Below, in pieces: positions 1-7,489 of a stretch of DNA of 46,127 nucleotides. Each line of letters starts with the position of its first letter. The first letter of the stretch is position 1. The notes below the pieces were generated by a model. The model was given only the letters and a program-made list of their open reading frames with translations, had not been told where the DNA came from and made no database searches. A program made the position numbers and the translations under genes. The DNA is taken from the NCBI GenBank assembly GCA_036266155.1, contig DATANR010000303.1, positions 1 to 46,127 on the forward strand. Direction: 5' to 3'. The stretch comes from SIAJ01 sp036266155. Lineage in GTDB: Bacteria; Planctomycetota; Planctomycetia; Gemmatales; Gemmataceae.

Positions 1-60
1 CTCCGAAGCGGAGAGGGGGAGAAGATCCGCGCCGGCCGCGTCCAAATTGAGATCGACTAA
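1..60 (+). CDS. 3' end of an unidentified gene
   Basis: The first 60 bases read without interruption as 19 codons and a TAA stop. The peptide ends in KIRAGRVQIEID, and most codons end in G or C as in the neighbouring genes. The stop overlaps the stop of the reverse-strand Rrf2 gene by about 4 bases, a common tail-to-tail arrangement. The fragment is too short to assign a family. It could also be non-coding sequence that happens to be open. Confidence 0.45.
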   Translation, partial: LRSGEGEKIRAGRVQIEID

Positions 61-527
61 ATCTGGTAAATGATCTCGTATTCCGCTTGCGAGCGCTGAA
101 TCAGGTCAGCAAGCGTCGTCGTTTCCAAAATCTTCTTTTGCGCGGCCAGGATCTCGGCCCACACCTCTCGCACAGCCTGGGACAGGGCACTGGGGACCTC
201 GTCGGTTCGCGGCGGCTCCGGCGGGTCGATGACATTCACGATGTCGGCGATGGTGATCTGTTCCGGCGGTCGGCCGAGATGATAGCCGCCAGATGCGCCA
301 CGTGTGCTGGCGACGAGCCCGGCCGTCTTCAGTTGCAGAAGGATCTGCACCAAAAACCGGTGCGAAATATCGTGCTTTTCGGAAATGGCCTTGAGCCGAA
401 GCGGATTCGGATCGTTGTGGTGCCGGGCAAGCTCCAGAAGCGCAACGCAGGCGTACTCGGTCTTCGCCGAGAACAGCGAACTGCGTGCGGGCTTCTTGTC
501 AGCCTTTTCCAAGAGCTTTTTCGCCAC
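57..527 (-). CDS. Rrf2-family transcriptional regulator without Fe-S cysteines
   Basis: A 156-residue winged-helix repressor of the Rrf2 family. It has the usual N-terminal FSAKTEYACVALLELA helix, a recognition region with ISHRFLVQILLQLKTAGLV, and the wing motif STRGASGGYHLGRPP followed by ITIADIV. The reading frame is open further upstream, but I chose the GTG at 527: GGAGG lies 5 bases before it, and the longer versions would run into cysH. The three cysteines that hold an Fe-S cluster in IscR or NsrR are absent; the only cysteine is in the first helix. Cysteine-free members such as Bacillus CymR control sulfur and cysteine genes by other means. The gene lies 20 bases downstream of cysH on the same strand, so a role in sulfate assimilation is likely but inferred. 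Confidence 0.88.
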   Translation of the reverse strand: MAKKLLEKADKKPARSSLFSAKTEYACVALLELARHHNDPNPLRLKAISEKHDISHRFLVQILLQLKTAGLVASTRGASGGYHLGRPPEQITIADIVNVIDPPEPPRTDEVPSALSQAVREVWAEILAAQKKILETTTLADLIQRSQAEYEIIYQI

Positions 528-547
528 AAACACCTCCACAGGAATCC

Positions 548-1273
548 TCAAATGCCCGATCCCGCCTGATGCTCGATCACGTGCAGCCCGCACTCTTTTT
601 TCTTCGACCCGGCCCAGCGGCCGGAGCGGTCGTCGCCGCCGTCTTCCACGGGTGACGTACATGGCCAGCAACCGATGCTGGGATAACCATGGTCGTGCAG
701 CGGGTTATAGGGAACATCGTGGTCGAGGATAAATTTCCACACGTCCTTCTTGTTCCACTGCAACAGCGGATTCACTTTCACCAGATTGAACTTTGCATCC
801 CATTGCACGATGCCGGCGACCTTGCGGTGCTCCGTCTGATCCCCGCGGATGGCACTGATCCACGCGGCATAGCCTTGCACCGATTGCCGCAGCGGCAACA
901 CCTTGCGGTCGAAGCAACACTGATCCGGGCGGTGAACATAGAGCGGCCCGCCATGCTCGGCTTCGTAGTCAGCGACCGGCAACTCCGGGCGAACGAGTTC
1001 GACGGTGATGCCGTACCGCTCGCGAATTCGCTCGCGCAATTCGAGCGTCTCGGCGAACTGATAACCGGTATCGAGATTAATGACGCGAACGCCGGGCTCG
1101 ATCTCCGAGAGCATATGGAGAATGCAACAGCCCTCGGGGCCAAAAGCGGTCGCCATCATCAATTTTGGATGGAACCGCCGAACAGCCCACGCAAGAATCT
1201 CTTGGGGTGTTTTGCCGTCCAGCCCGCGACCGATGAGTGCAAGCTCGTCGTCCGAAGGTCGCGGAATATCCAT
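548..1273 (-). CDS. cysH: assimilatory APS/PAPS reductase
   Basis: A 241-residue sulfonucleotide reductase that makes sulfite from activated sulfate using thioredoxin. An adenylyl-binding N-terminal part includes TAFGPEGCCILHML and LDTGYQF, and the C terminus has the catalytic KKECGLH motif with Cys228. The pairs Cys119-Cys120 and Cys202-x-x-Cys205 (GCWPC) are the four ligands of the [4Fe-4S] cluster seen in enzymes of the APS-reductase type, so APS is the more likely substrate than PAPS. Length is normal for the family. It is the first gene of a reverse-strand unit with the Rrf2 regulator; a sigma-70-like promoter lies about 30 bases upstream. No sulfite reductase or ATP sulfurylase gene is in the window. 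Confidence 0.95.
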   Translation of the reverse strand: MDIPRPSDDELALIGRGLDGKTPQEILAWAVRRFHPKLMMATAFGPEGCCILHMLSEIEPGVRVINLDTGYQFAETLELRERIRERYGITVELVRPELPVADYEAEHGGPLYVHRPDQCCFDRKVLPLRQSVQGYAAWISAIRGDQTEHRKVAGIVQWDAKFNLVKVNPLLQWNKKDVWKFILDHDVPYNPLHDHGYPSIGCWPCTSPVEDGGDDRSGRWAGSKKKECGLHVIEHQAGSGI

Positions 1274-1307
1274 AGACTTCGAGTGCTTTCAATCTGGCGA
1301 AAGTAAC

Positions 1308-1336
1308 ATTATCGGTATTCTAAGGTATCGGGACAA
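1308..1336 (-). promoter_or_regulatory. candidate promoter of cysH-rrf2 with a direct repeat in the spacer
   Basis: On the reverse strand there is TTGTCC (-35, plus positions 1331-1336), exactly 17 bases, then GATAAT (-10, 1308-1313). The spacer carries two copies of ATACC, at plus positions 1324-1328 and 1314-1318, 10 bases or one helical turn apart. Transcription would begin near 1301, giving a short leader of about 28 bases before the cysH ATG. A dimeric repressor on the spacer would block RNA polymerase, so the Rrf2 protein encoded in the same unit is the natural candidate. The match is by eye and the operator is inferred. Confidence 0.5.
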
Positions 1337-1353
1337 GGGAAAGCGGCATTTCC

Positions 1354-3690
1354 GTGGCTCGCCTGTACGCCCTGACACTTCTGGTCGGCGCTCTGCTGCT
1401 GTTCGCGGTGCAGCCGATGGTTGGCCGCATGTTGCTGCCAGCGCTCGGCGGGTCGCCGGCCGTGTGGAATACGTGTCTCGTGTTCTTTCAGGGCGTGTTG
1501 CTGTTGGGCTATCTCTACGCTCATTTGCTGACGCGGCATTTGAGCATCCGCAAGCAGGCGATGCTGCACCTGACGCTGCTGGCAGTCGTCTTTGTGGCGC
1601 TGCCGATTGCGGTGTGGGGCGGCGCGCCGTCGGAGGAGGCGCCGGCGCTCTGGCTTCTGGCGACGTTGACGGCCACGGTCGGCTTGCCGTTCTTCGCGCT
1701 GTCGACGACAAGCCCGCTTTTGCAACGATGGTTCTCCGCGACGCGTTCGCGTAGGGCGAGGGACCCGTACTTCCTTTCGGTGGCGAGCAACGTCGGCTGC
1801 CTGGCAGCGTTGATCGCATATCCGATCGTGATCGAACCGATGCTGGGGCTGATGGAACAAGCCAATTGGTGGCGCTGGGGCTACGTCGGCTACGTGGGAC
1901 TGGTAACGCTGTGTGCGCTTGCAATCCGCCGACGCACCGGCGAGCCGGGAGCGTCAGCGACAGGTGTTGAGCGTGGTCAGTCACCACCGGTCGCTAACGT
2001 TCCCGACTCGCCCTTGCGATGGCTAGTTCTCGCGTTCATTCCAGCGAGTCTTCTCACCGGCGTGACGCAGGCGATTACCACCGACGTGGCGCCGATGCCG
2101 CTCTTGTGGGTCGTCCCGCTTGGGCTGTACTTGGTGACGTTTATCATCGCGTTCACGCCGAGAACTCGACTGCCCTTCGGCATCATGGTCCGGATGCTGG
2201 CGGTGGCCGCGATCGCGTTCTCACTCACGCTTCTTTCCGGCGCGACAGAACCCTGGGGGGCCGTCCTTGGCGTTCACCTCGTTACGTTTTTTCTCGCCGC
2301 GCTCGTATGTCACGGGCGGCTGGCGGCAACGCGGCCAGGGGTCGAACGATTAACGAGCTTTTACATGTGGATGTCGCTCGGTGGCGTGTTGGGTGGCGCA
2401 TTCAATGCACTGGTGGCGCCGATCATCTTTCATCGGCTAGGGTTCGTGGAATATCCGGTGGTAGTGTTGGTTGCGTGCCTGGTGCGCGGGCGCGCTACGC
2501 CGCAAGCGGCGTGGAGGGATGTCGTCGGTCCCGTAATGCTCGGGCTCGGGGTGGTCAGCCTCGTCTTGTTGGCACAACTTGACGTTGCCGTGAAATGGGC
2601 GCACGACTTGTCGGAGTCGACCGGCTTGCCCGCCGACATGATTCGCGCGGCCGGGTGTTACGGTATTCCGTTGCTCGCCGCCTACACCTTCGTAGAGCGG
2701 CCGCTGCGCTTCGCACTGGGACTTGGCGCTTTGTTTCTGGCCGGCGTGGTCGATCCGGGCCCACAAGGTCGACCATTGCATGTTGAACGCAATTTCCTCG
2801 GCGTCGTGAAAATTACGACGTCGCTTGACGGCCAGTTCACGCGCATGGTGCACGGCAGCACGATCCACGGCCAGCAGCGGAATAATCCACGGCCACAGTA
2901 TGTTGCCGCATTCGCGCTACCGGTGGGAGCGACGTCGCCGCTCAACGAACTGTCGATCCTGGCCGCGACCGACGGCCGATGGGACGATCGTCATCGGCCG
3001 TCGACGTATTACTACCCGACGGGCCCGGCCGGGATGACCTTTCGCTTGGTGGTCGACCTATGGCAAGGTCCCCGGCGCGTTGGGGCAGTTGGCCTCGGCA
3101 CCGGGGCCCTCGCCAGCTACGCACGACCGAACCACGACTGGACTTTCTTTGAACTCGACCCGGCCGTCGAGCGCCTGGCACGCGACGAGCGCTACTTCAC
3201 TTATTTGCGCGATTCGTCCGCGCGCTCGATGAACGTCGTCATCGGCGACGCCCGGCTTCGCCTCGCGGCCGAGCCGGATGGTTCGTTTGATTTGTTGGTG
3301 CTCGACGCGTTCTCTTCCGATGCCATTCCCATTCACTTGCTAACGGTCGAAGCGTTTGCCATGTACGAGCGCAAGCTCGCGCCCGGCGGGGTCATCCTGC
3401 TCCATCTGTCGAACAATCATCTCGACTTACCCCCGGTGGTCGCCCGGGTTGCAGTGTCGATGACCAAATCCCTCGTCGTTCGGGAGTATGCCGACCTGGA
3501 CGTTTCCGAACGGGATGGAGACGACGGAAAATTGCCCTCCGTCTGGATGATTGCGGGACGCCGACTCGAGGACCTCGGCCCGCTCGGCAAGCCCAACCCC
3601 GGCTTCGTTCCCGTCCGTCCGTGGTACGCGCCGCCCTGGACGGACGACCGGGCCGATTTGCTGCGTGCCCTCAAGCGGGGCGATGAGTAG
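1354..3690 (+). CDS. fused multi-pass membrane / spermidine-synthase-like protein
   Basis: A 778-residue fusion protein. Residues 1 to about 465 hold many hydrophobic membrane spans, starting with LYALTLLVGALLLFAVQPMV and the family motif GGSPAVWNTCLVFFQ. From about residue 467 there is a soluble domain like polyamine aminopropyltransferases: an SAM-type glycine motif GAVGLGTGALASYA (about 576-589), the acidic strand TFFELDPAVERLA, then the DARLRL and LLVLDAFSSDAIPIHLLT segments. Bacterial proteins of this type are usually annotated as fused MFS/spermidine synthase, and their true substrate is not settled. The gene starts with GTG and lies divergent to cysH, 80 bases away. No polyamine genes are nearby, so synthesis of spermidine should not be assumed. 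Confidence 0.85.
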   Translation: MARLYALTLLVGALLLFAVQPMVGRMLLPALGGSPAVWNTCLVFFQGVLLLGYLYAHLLTRHLSIRKQAMLHLTLLAVVFVALPIAVWGGAPSEEAPALWLLATLTATVGLPFFALSTTSPLLQRWFSATRSRRARDPYFLSVASNVGCLAALIAYPIVIEPMLGLMEQANWWRWGYVGYVGLVTLCALAIRRRTGEPGASATGVERGQSPPVANVPDSPLRWLVLAFIPASLLTGVTQAITTDVAPMPLLWVVPLGLYLVTFIIAFTPRTRLPFGIMVRMLAVAAIAFSLTLLSGATEPWGAVLGVHLVTFFLAALVCHGRLAATRPGVERLTSFYMWMSLGGVLGGAFNALVAPIIFHRLGFVEYPVVVLVACLVRGRATPQAAWRDVVGPVMLGLGVVSLVLLAQLDVAVKWAHDLSESTGLPADMIRAAGCYGIPLLAAYTFVERPLRFALGLGALFLAGVVDPGPQGRPLHVERNFLGVVKITTSLDGQFTRMVHGSTIHGQQRNNPRPQYVAAFALPVGATSPLNELSILAATDGRWDDRHRPSTYYYPTGPAGMTFRLVVDLWQGPRRVGAVGLGTGALASYARPNHDWTFFELDPAVERLARDERYFTYLRDSSARSMNVVIGDARLRLAAEPDGSFDLLVLDAFSSDAIPIHLLTVEAFAMYERKLAPGGVILLHLSNNHLDLPPVVARVAVSMTKSLVVREYADLDVSERDGDDGKLPSVWMIAGRRLEDLGPLGKPNPGFVPVRPWYAPPWTDDRADLLRALKRGDE

Positions 3691-3732
3691 GGCGCGGGTT
3701 TGATGCATTACAGCCAAAATCACCTTGAGTCC

Positions 3733-3761
3733 TTGTCAAACGTTCATGGCCTTCCCACAAT
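3733..3761 (+). promoter_or_regulatory. candidate rpsO promoter
   Basis: TTGTCA (3733-3738) and CACAAT (3756-3761) are separated by exactly 17 bases, matching 5 of 6 and 4 of 6 sigma-70 consensus positions. Transcription would begin near 3768, leaving a leader of about 83 bases before the rpsO ATG. Assigned by eye only. Confidence 0.4.
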
Positions 3762-3779
3762 GGTCGGATACAGAACCGA

Positions 3780-3832
3780 CAAACCCTAAGTAACGGTTTG
3801 ATCAACGAGGCAGGAGTCGAGACACCGGTTTG
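3780..3832 (+). promoter_or_regulatory. rpsO leader with two competing pairings
   Basis: CAAACC at 3780-3785 can pair with GGTTTG at 3795-3800 (9-base loop) or with a second GGTTTG at 3827-3832, close to the start codon region at 3851. The two pairings exclude each other. S15 represses its own mRNA through alternative leader structures in several bacteria, so this may be a comparable site, but nothing here proves binding. Confidence 0.25.
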
Positions 3833-3850
3833 GAGCGAGCAGAGGCGCAC

Positions 3851-4120
3851 ATGTCGATCACGAAGGAACGCAAGACGGAAGTAATTGCCACGCACCGACG
3901 AGCCGACAACGATAGCGGTTCGCCAGAAGTCCAGGTTGCGCTTCTTACGGAGCGAATCCAAAGCCTGACCGAACACATGCGGGCCAACAAGAAAGACCAC
4001 GCGTCGCGCCGCGGCCTGCTCAAGATGGTCAGCACGCGGGCCAACCTGCTCAAGTATCTGCAGAACACGGACCGTCCACGCTATCTGGCGTTGATCCAGA
4101 AGCTGGGGCTCCGCAAGTAG
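3851..4120 (+). CDS. rpsO: 30S ribosomal protein S15
   Basis: An 89-residue primary 16S rRNA-binding protein of the small-subunit platform. Reading from the ATG at 3851 gives the usual start MSITKERK, then NDSGSPEVQVALLTERI, the rRNA-binding HxxxxxxDHASRRGLLKMV stretch, and the typical YLALIQKLGLRK end. The frame is open 7 codons upstream, but the family length and the AGAGG just before the ATG favour 3851. It lies directly upstream of pnp, the classic rpsO-pnp order also seen in Escherichia coli. Confidence 0.97.
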   Translation: MSITKERKTEVIATHRRADNDSGSPEVQVALLTERIQSLTEHMRANKKDHASRRGLLKMVSTRANLLKYLQNTDRPRYLALIQKLGLRK

Positions 4121-4123
4121 TCC

Positions 4124-4195
4124 AGTCCCCAGTCCTCAGTCTTTAGTCCGCGGTCGTGAATCTGACTGCGGACTGGAGACTGAGGACTGGGGACT
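4124..4195 (+). promoter_or_regulatory. very long hairpin between rpsO and pnp
   Basis: Positions 4124-4141 and 4178-4195 are perfect 18-base inverted copies. After a symmetric 3x3 internal loop the stem continues for 11 pairs (4145-4155 with 4164-4174, one G-U) and closes on an 8-base loop. The arms are built from repeated AGTCC-like words. No T-run follows, so it is not an intrinsic terminator. It begins 4 bases after the rpsO stop and ends 58 bases before pnp. A double-stranded stem of this length is the kind of substrate RNase III cuts in the E. coli pnp leader; the same role here is inference. It may also be a dispersed genomic repeat. Confidence 0.8.
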
Positions 4196-4253
4196 GATTC
4201 CTCTCACTGGTCGGTGGCTCGACTCCTGCCGCAACCTCCGAGAGGACAATTCA

Positions 4254-6476
4254 GTGCAAGGAACCCGCGTCGAATGCGCCTTGGGCGCGACCACCCTCAT
4301 TCTCGAGACCGGAAAGCTCGCTAAGCAAGCCGGTGGGGCCGTCGTGTCCCGCATTGGCGACACCATGGTCTTGACGGCCGCCACTGAGGGCAACGTCCGC
4401 GAGGGCATCGACTTCTTCCCGCTCCAGGTCGAATACCGCGAGCGGACCAGCGCTGCCGGCAAGTTTCCCGGCGGCTACATTAAGCGTGAGACCCGGCCGA
4501 GCACCAAAGAAACGCTCACGTCGCGTCTCATCGATCGGCCCGTCCGTCCGCTCTTCCCGGCCGACTACGTCAACGAAGTCCAGATCATGTCGACGGTCTA
4601 CTCCGCCGACAAGGAGAACGACCCGGACATCCTCGGCATGATCGGCGCCTCGGCCGCGTTGCATGTCTCCAATATCCCGTTCGCGAAGCCGACCGGCGCC
4701 GTCCGCGTCGGGCGTGTGAACGAGCAATTCGTCGTCATGCCGACGCATGCGGAGATGGAGAACAGCGATCTCGACCTGATCGTCGCCGGCACCCGCGATG
4801 CGGTGGCGATGATCGAAGGCTTCGCCCGCGAATTGCCGGAAGATGTGATTGTCGCCGCTGTCATGTTCGGTCACTCGCACATCATCCGCATCGTCGAATT
4901 GATCGAGGAATTGCGTGACAAAGCCGGGCTCGGCATCAAGGAAGCAGCGCCGACGGCTGCACCAAATCCGCTGACGGCGCACTTCGAATCCCATCTCGAA
5001 GACCTGAAAGCACGCAAGCTGACCAAGATGAAGCTCGATCGCTATGCCAAGGTCGATGAGTTGAAGGATCAGCTCAAGGAAAAATACCTCGGCGGCGAAA
5101 AGCCGGAATACACGGGCCGCCAATTCAGCCATGCGTGGACGGCCCTCGAAGAGAAGGCCTTCCGCGAGCTGGCTCTCGGCGGTACACGGCTCGACGGCCG
5201 ACAGTTCAAAGAAGTGCGGCCGCTCTATACGGAAGTCGGCGTCCTGCCTTGCACACACGGGTCAGCGATTTTCCAGCGCGGCGAAACGCAAGCTTTGGTG
5301 ATCGCCACGCTCGGGACAGTCGCCGACGAGCAGAAGGTCGAGACGCTCGAAGGCGAGTATTCGAAGAAGTTCATGCTCGATTACAACTTCCCGCCCTTCA
5401 GCGTCGGCGAGTGCAAGCCGATCCGCGGACCGGGCCGACGCGAGATCGGGCACGGTATGTTGGCTGAGCGGTCGCTCAAGGCGGTGCTGCCGCCGACCGG
5501 CAAATTCCCCTACACGATCCGGCTGCTCTCGGAAATTCTCGAATCGAACGGCTCGTCGTCGATGGCGTCGGTCTGCGGTGGAACGCTGGCCCTGATGGAC
5601 GCCGGCGTGCCGATCCGTCAACCGGTGGCCGGCATCTCGATCGGCCTGGTAAAAGACGGCGACAAGTTTACGCTGTTCACCGATATCCAGGGCGATGAAG
5701 ACCACTTCGGCGACATGGACTTCAAGGTGGCCGGCACACCGAAGGGCGTGACGGGCATCCAGCTCGATCTCAAGATCGAAGGCATCGGCGAGGACATCAT
5801 TCGTGCCGCTCTCGATCAAGCGAAGGAAGGCCGCACGGAGATCCTGAAGGCGATGCTCGGCACCCTGCGCAAGCCGCGTGCCGAGTTGAGCGAGAAGGCG
5901 CCGCGCCTCTTGACCACGAAGATCAGCCCGGAGAAGATCGGCCTGCTAATCGGGCCGGGCGGCAAGAACATCAAGGGCATTCAAGAGTCGACCGGCGCGA
6001 AGATCGACGTCGACGACGACGGCACCGTGTACGTCGCCCACAGCGACGCGGCCGGCGCTGAGGCGGCCCTCGCCAAGGTCGAAGCGCTGTGCGAAGAGGT
6101 CGTGGTCGGCAAGACCTACACGGGCAAGGTCGCTTCGATCAAGGACTTTGGCGCCTTCATCGAAATCGTTCCGGGCAAGGACGGCCTGCTGCACATTAGC
6201 GAGATCGATCATTTCCGGGTCGGCCGCGTTGATGACATCCTCAAGATGGGCGACGTGGTCCAGGTGAAGGTGATCGCCATCGACGATCAGAATCGTGTGA
6301 AGTTGTCACGCAAAGCCCTGATCCCGGCCCCGGCAGGCGGGGGTGACGACGAAGGCGGCGGCGGCGATTTTGACGGCGGTCGGCCGCCACGCGACGATCG
6401 TGGCGATCGCGGTGATCGGGGCGGGGACCGTGGTGGCCGCGGCGGCGATCGTGGTGGACGGGGTGGCCGTCGGTAA
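4254..6476 (+). CDS. pnp: polyribonucleotide nucleotidyltransferase (PNPase)
   Basis: A 740-residue 3'-to-5' phosphorolytic exoribonuclease of the RNA degradosome. Two RNase PH domains (about residues 12-145 and 310-470) flank an all-helical linker. They are followed by a KH domain with GPGGKNIKGIQ (about 567-577) and an S1 domain from about 619 with VASIKDFGAFIEI and GLLHISEI. The last 45 or so residues are a low-complexity tail rich in Gly, Arg and Asp with repeated DRGG and RGG units, which may add RNA binding. The start is the GTG at 4254, with GAGAGGA about 7 bases before it. A strong intrinsic terminator follows. Confidence 0.97.
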   Translation: MQGTRVECALGATTLILETGKLAKQAGGAVVSRIGDTMVLTAATEGNVREGIDFFPLQVEYRERTSAAGKFPGGYIKRETRPSTKETLTSRLIDRPVRPLFPADYVNEVQIMSTVYSADKENDPDILGMIGASAALHVSNIPFAKPTGAVRVGRVNEQFVVMPTHAEMENSDLDLIVAGTRDAVAMIEGFARELPEDVIVAAVMFGHSHIIRIVELIEELRDKAGLGIKEAAPTAAPNPLTAHFESHLEDLKARKLTKMKLDRYAKVDELKDQLKEKYLGGEKPEYTGRQFSHAWTALEEKAFRELALGGTRLDGRQFKEVRPLYTEVGVLPCTHGSAIFQRGETQALVIATLGTVADEQKVETLEGEYSKKFMLDYNFPPFSVGECKPIRGPGRREIGHGMLAERSLKAVLPPTGKFPYTIRLLSEILESNGSSSMASVCGGTLALMDAGVPIRQPVAGISIGLVKDGDKFTLFTDIQGDEDHFGDMDFKVAGTPKGVTGIQLDLKIEGIGEDIIRAALDQAKEGRTEILKAMLGTLRKPRAELSEKAPRLLTTKISPEKIGLLIGPGGKNIKGIQESTGAKIDVDDDGTVYVAHSDAAGAEAALAKVEALCEEVVVGKTYTGKVASIKDFGAFIEIVPGKDGLLHISEIDHFRVGRVDDILKMGDVVQVKVIAIDDQNRVKLSRKALIPAPAGGGDDEGGGGDFDGGRPPRDDRGDRGDRGGDRGGRGGDRGGRGGRR

Positions 6477-6506
6477 GCTCCAGATTGCCGTTGAAGTAAT
6501 TGCGAC

Positions 6507-6537
6507 GGGCGGCTCGAGATTCGAGCCGCCCTTTTTT
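6507..6537 (+). terminator. intrinsic terminator of rpsO-pnp
   Basis: A perfect 11-base-pair GC-rich stem (6507-6517 with 6521-6531), a 3-base loop and six Ts at 6532-6537. It lies 30 bases after the pnp stop. Confidence 0.92.
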
Positions 6538-6638
6538 CGTGCGGCGGCTCCTACGCGGGCAACAACAGAATTCAGCCAATGCTGCGACGAATAACTCAAT
6601 AGAAATGCGGCTGGTTCCTCTGGACCGCGCGGTTCGCC

Positions 6639-7484
6639 ATGAACTACTCGGATCTTTTCGTCGTCTTGCTGCTCGCAGCGGGCCTTTATGGGCTGATCGT
6701 CGCGCTCGCGCGGCAACCGCAGTTCGTGACGCGGGCCGTGAATCCCTATCGCGTGCCGTGGTTGCTTGCCGGGTTGACATGCCTCTGGTTCGGCATCGGT
6801 TTGTTGCGGCTCGAAGCCCATACGTGGGACATGCACGCGATGGGCAACGTGCTGGCATCGCTCGTGACCGACGCCCCACTGTCGACGCGCGGCAAAGTTT
6901 CAGCCGTCGCGATCCTGCTCGGCCTGTTGTTCGTGGTGCTCGTTATTTGGTGCCGATTCAATTACCCGAAGGACCCGATCGTCTTTCGCCGACCGGAGCA
7001 ACGCGGCGCCGCACTACGCTATTACGTGACCAAATTGAAGGGCGGCCTCGAGTATGCCGTCCTCATGCGGCCGGGCGGCGAGCGCCTGGAAGAAGCATGG
7101 GAGCCGCGGCACATGCGGACGTGCTTGCCGCACCTGCCGCGTGTCAACGGCCAGATCGAACGAGTTGAACGGTCGGTCGACGACCAGATCGCCTTCTGGC
7201 GACAAACGGCGGAGCACATGCATCAGTCGATACAGGCGCTCGATGCGGCGATCGCGCCGGCACATCAAGGCACGAATCGCCGTATGGTCTTCGACTGCGA
7301 ATATGGCGGCCTGTTCTTTGCCTATCTACGTCCACCCGTGCCGGGCAACGCGGAGTGCGAGCCGATCTATGTTTTCGCGGCAACCGTGAGCCAGGAAGCG
7401 GTCAACATGAAGCTAGCCGACGCGCACTTCGATCTGCTGATGCGAGCGCTCAAAGGGATCGATGCGAGCGTGCGCTTGGCGTGA
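6639..7484 (+). CDS. unknown protein with three N-terminal membrane spans
   Basis: A 281-residue protein that I do not recognise. Hydrophobic spans lie at about residues 6-24, 41-58 and 86-107. A soluble region of about 170 residues follows, with LKGGLEYAVLMRPGGERLEE and a later RRMVFDCEYGGLFFAYLRPP. The layout suggests an inner-membrane protein with a cytoplasmic or periplasmic tail. It follows the pnp terminator, so it should have its own promoter. Its end lies 5 bases from the end of the convergent bestrophin gene. Codon use matches the neighbours, so it appears to be a real gene. Confidence 0.75.
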   Translation: MNYSDLFVVLLLAAGLYGLIVALARQPQFVTRAVNPYRVPWLLAGLTCLWFGIGLLRLEAHTWDMHAMGNVLASLVTDAPLSTRGKVSAVAILLGLLFVVLVIWCRFNYPKDPIVFRRPEQRGAALRYYVTKLKGGLEYAVLMRPGGERLEEAWEPRHMRTCLPHLPRVNGQIERVERSVDDQIAFWRQTAEHMHQSIQALDAAIAPAHQGTNRRMVFDCEYGGLFFAYLRPPVPGNAECEPIYVFAATVSQEAVNMKLADAHFDLLMRALKGIDASVRLA

Positions 7485-7489
7485 GCCAA

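Noticed and set aside
528..671. N-terminal extension of the Rrf2 gene into cysH
   Set aside because: The extra residues are an arginine-rich shadow of the cysH C terminus. A good ribosome-binding site precedes the inner GTG.
4251..6212. Long reverse-strand open frames across pnp
   Set aside because: pnp is certain on the forward strand, and the antisense products have no recognisable motif.
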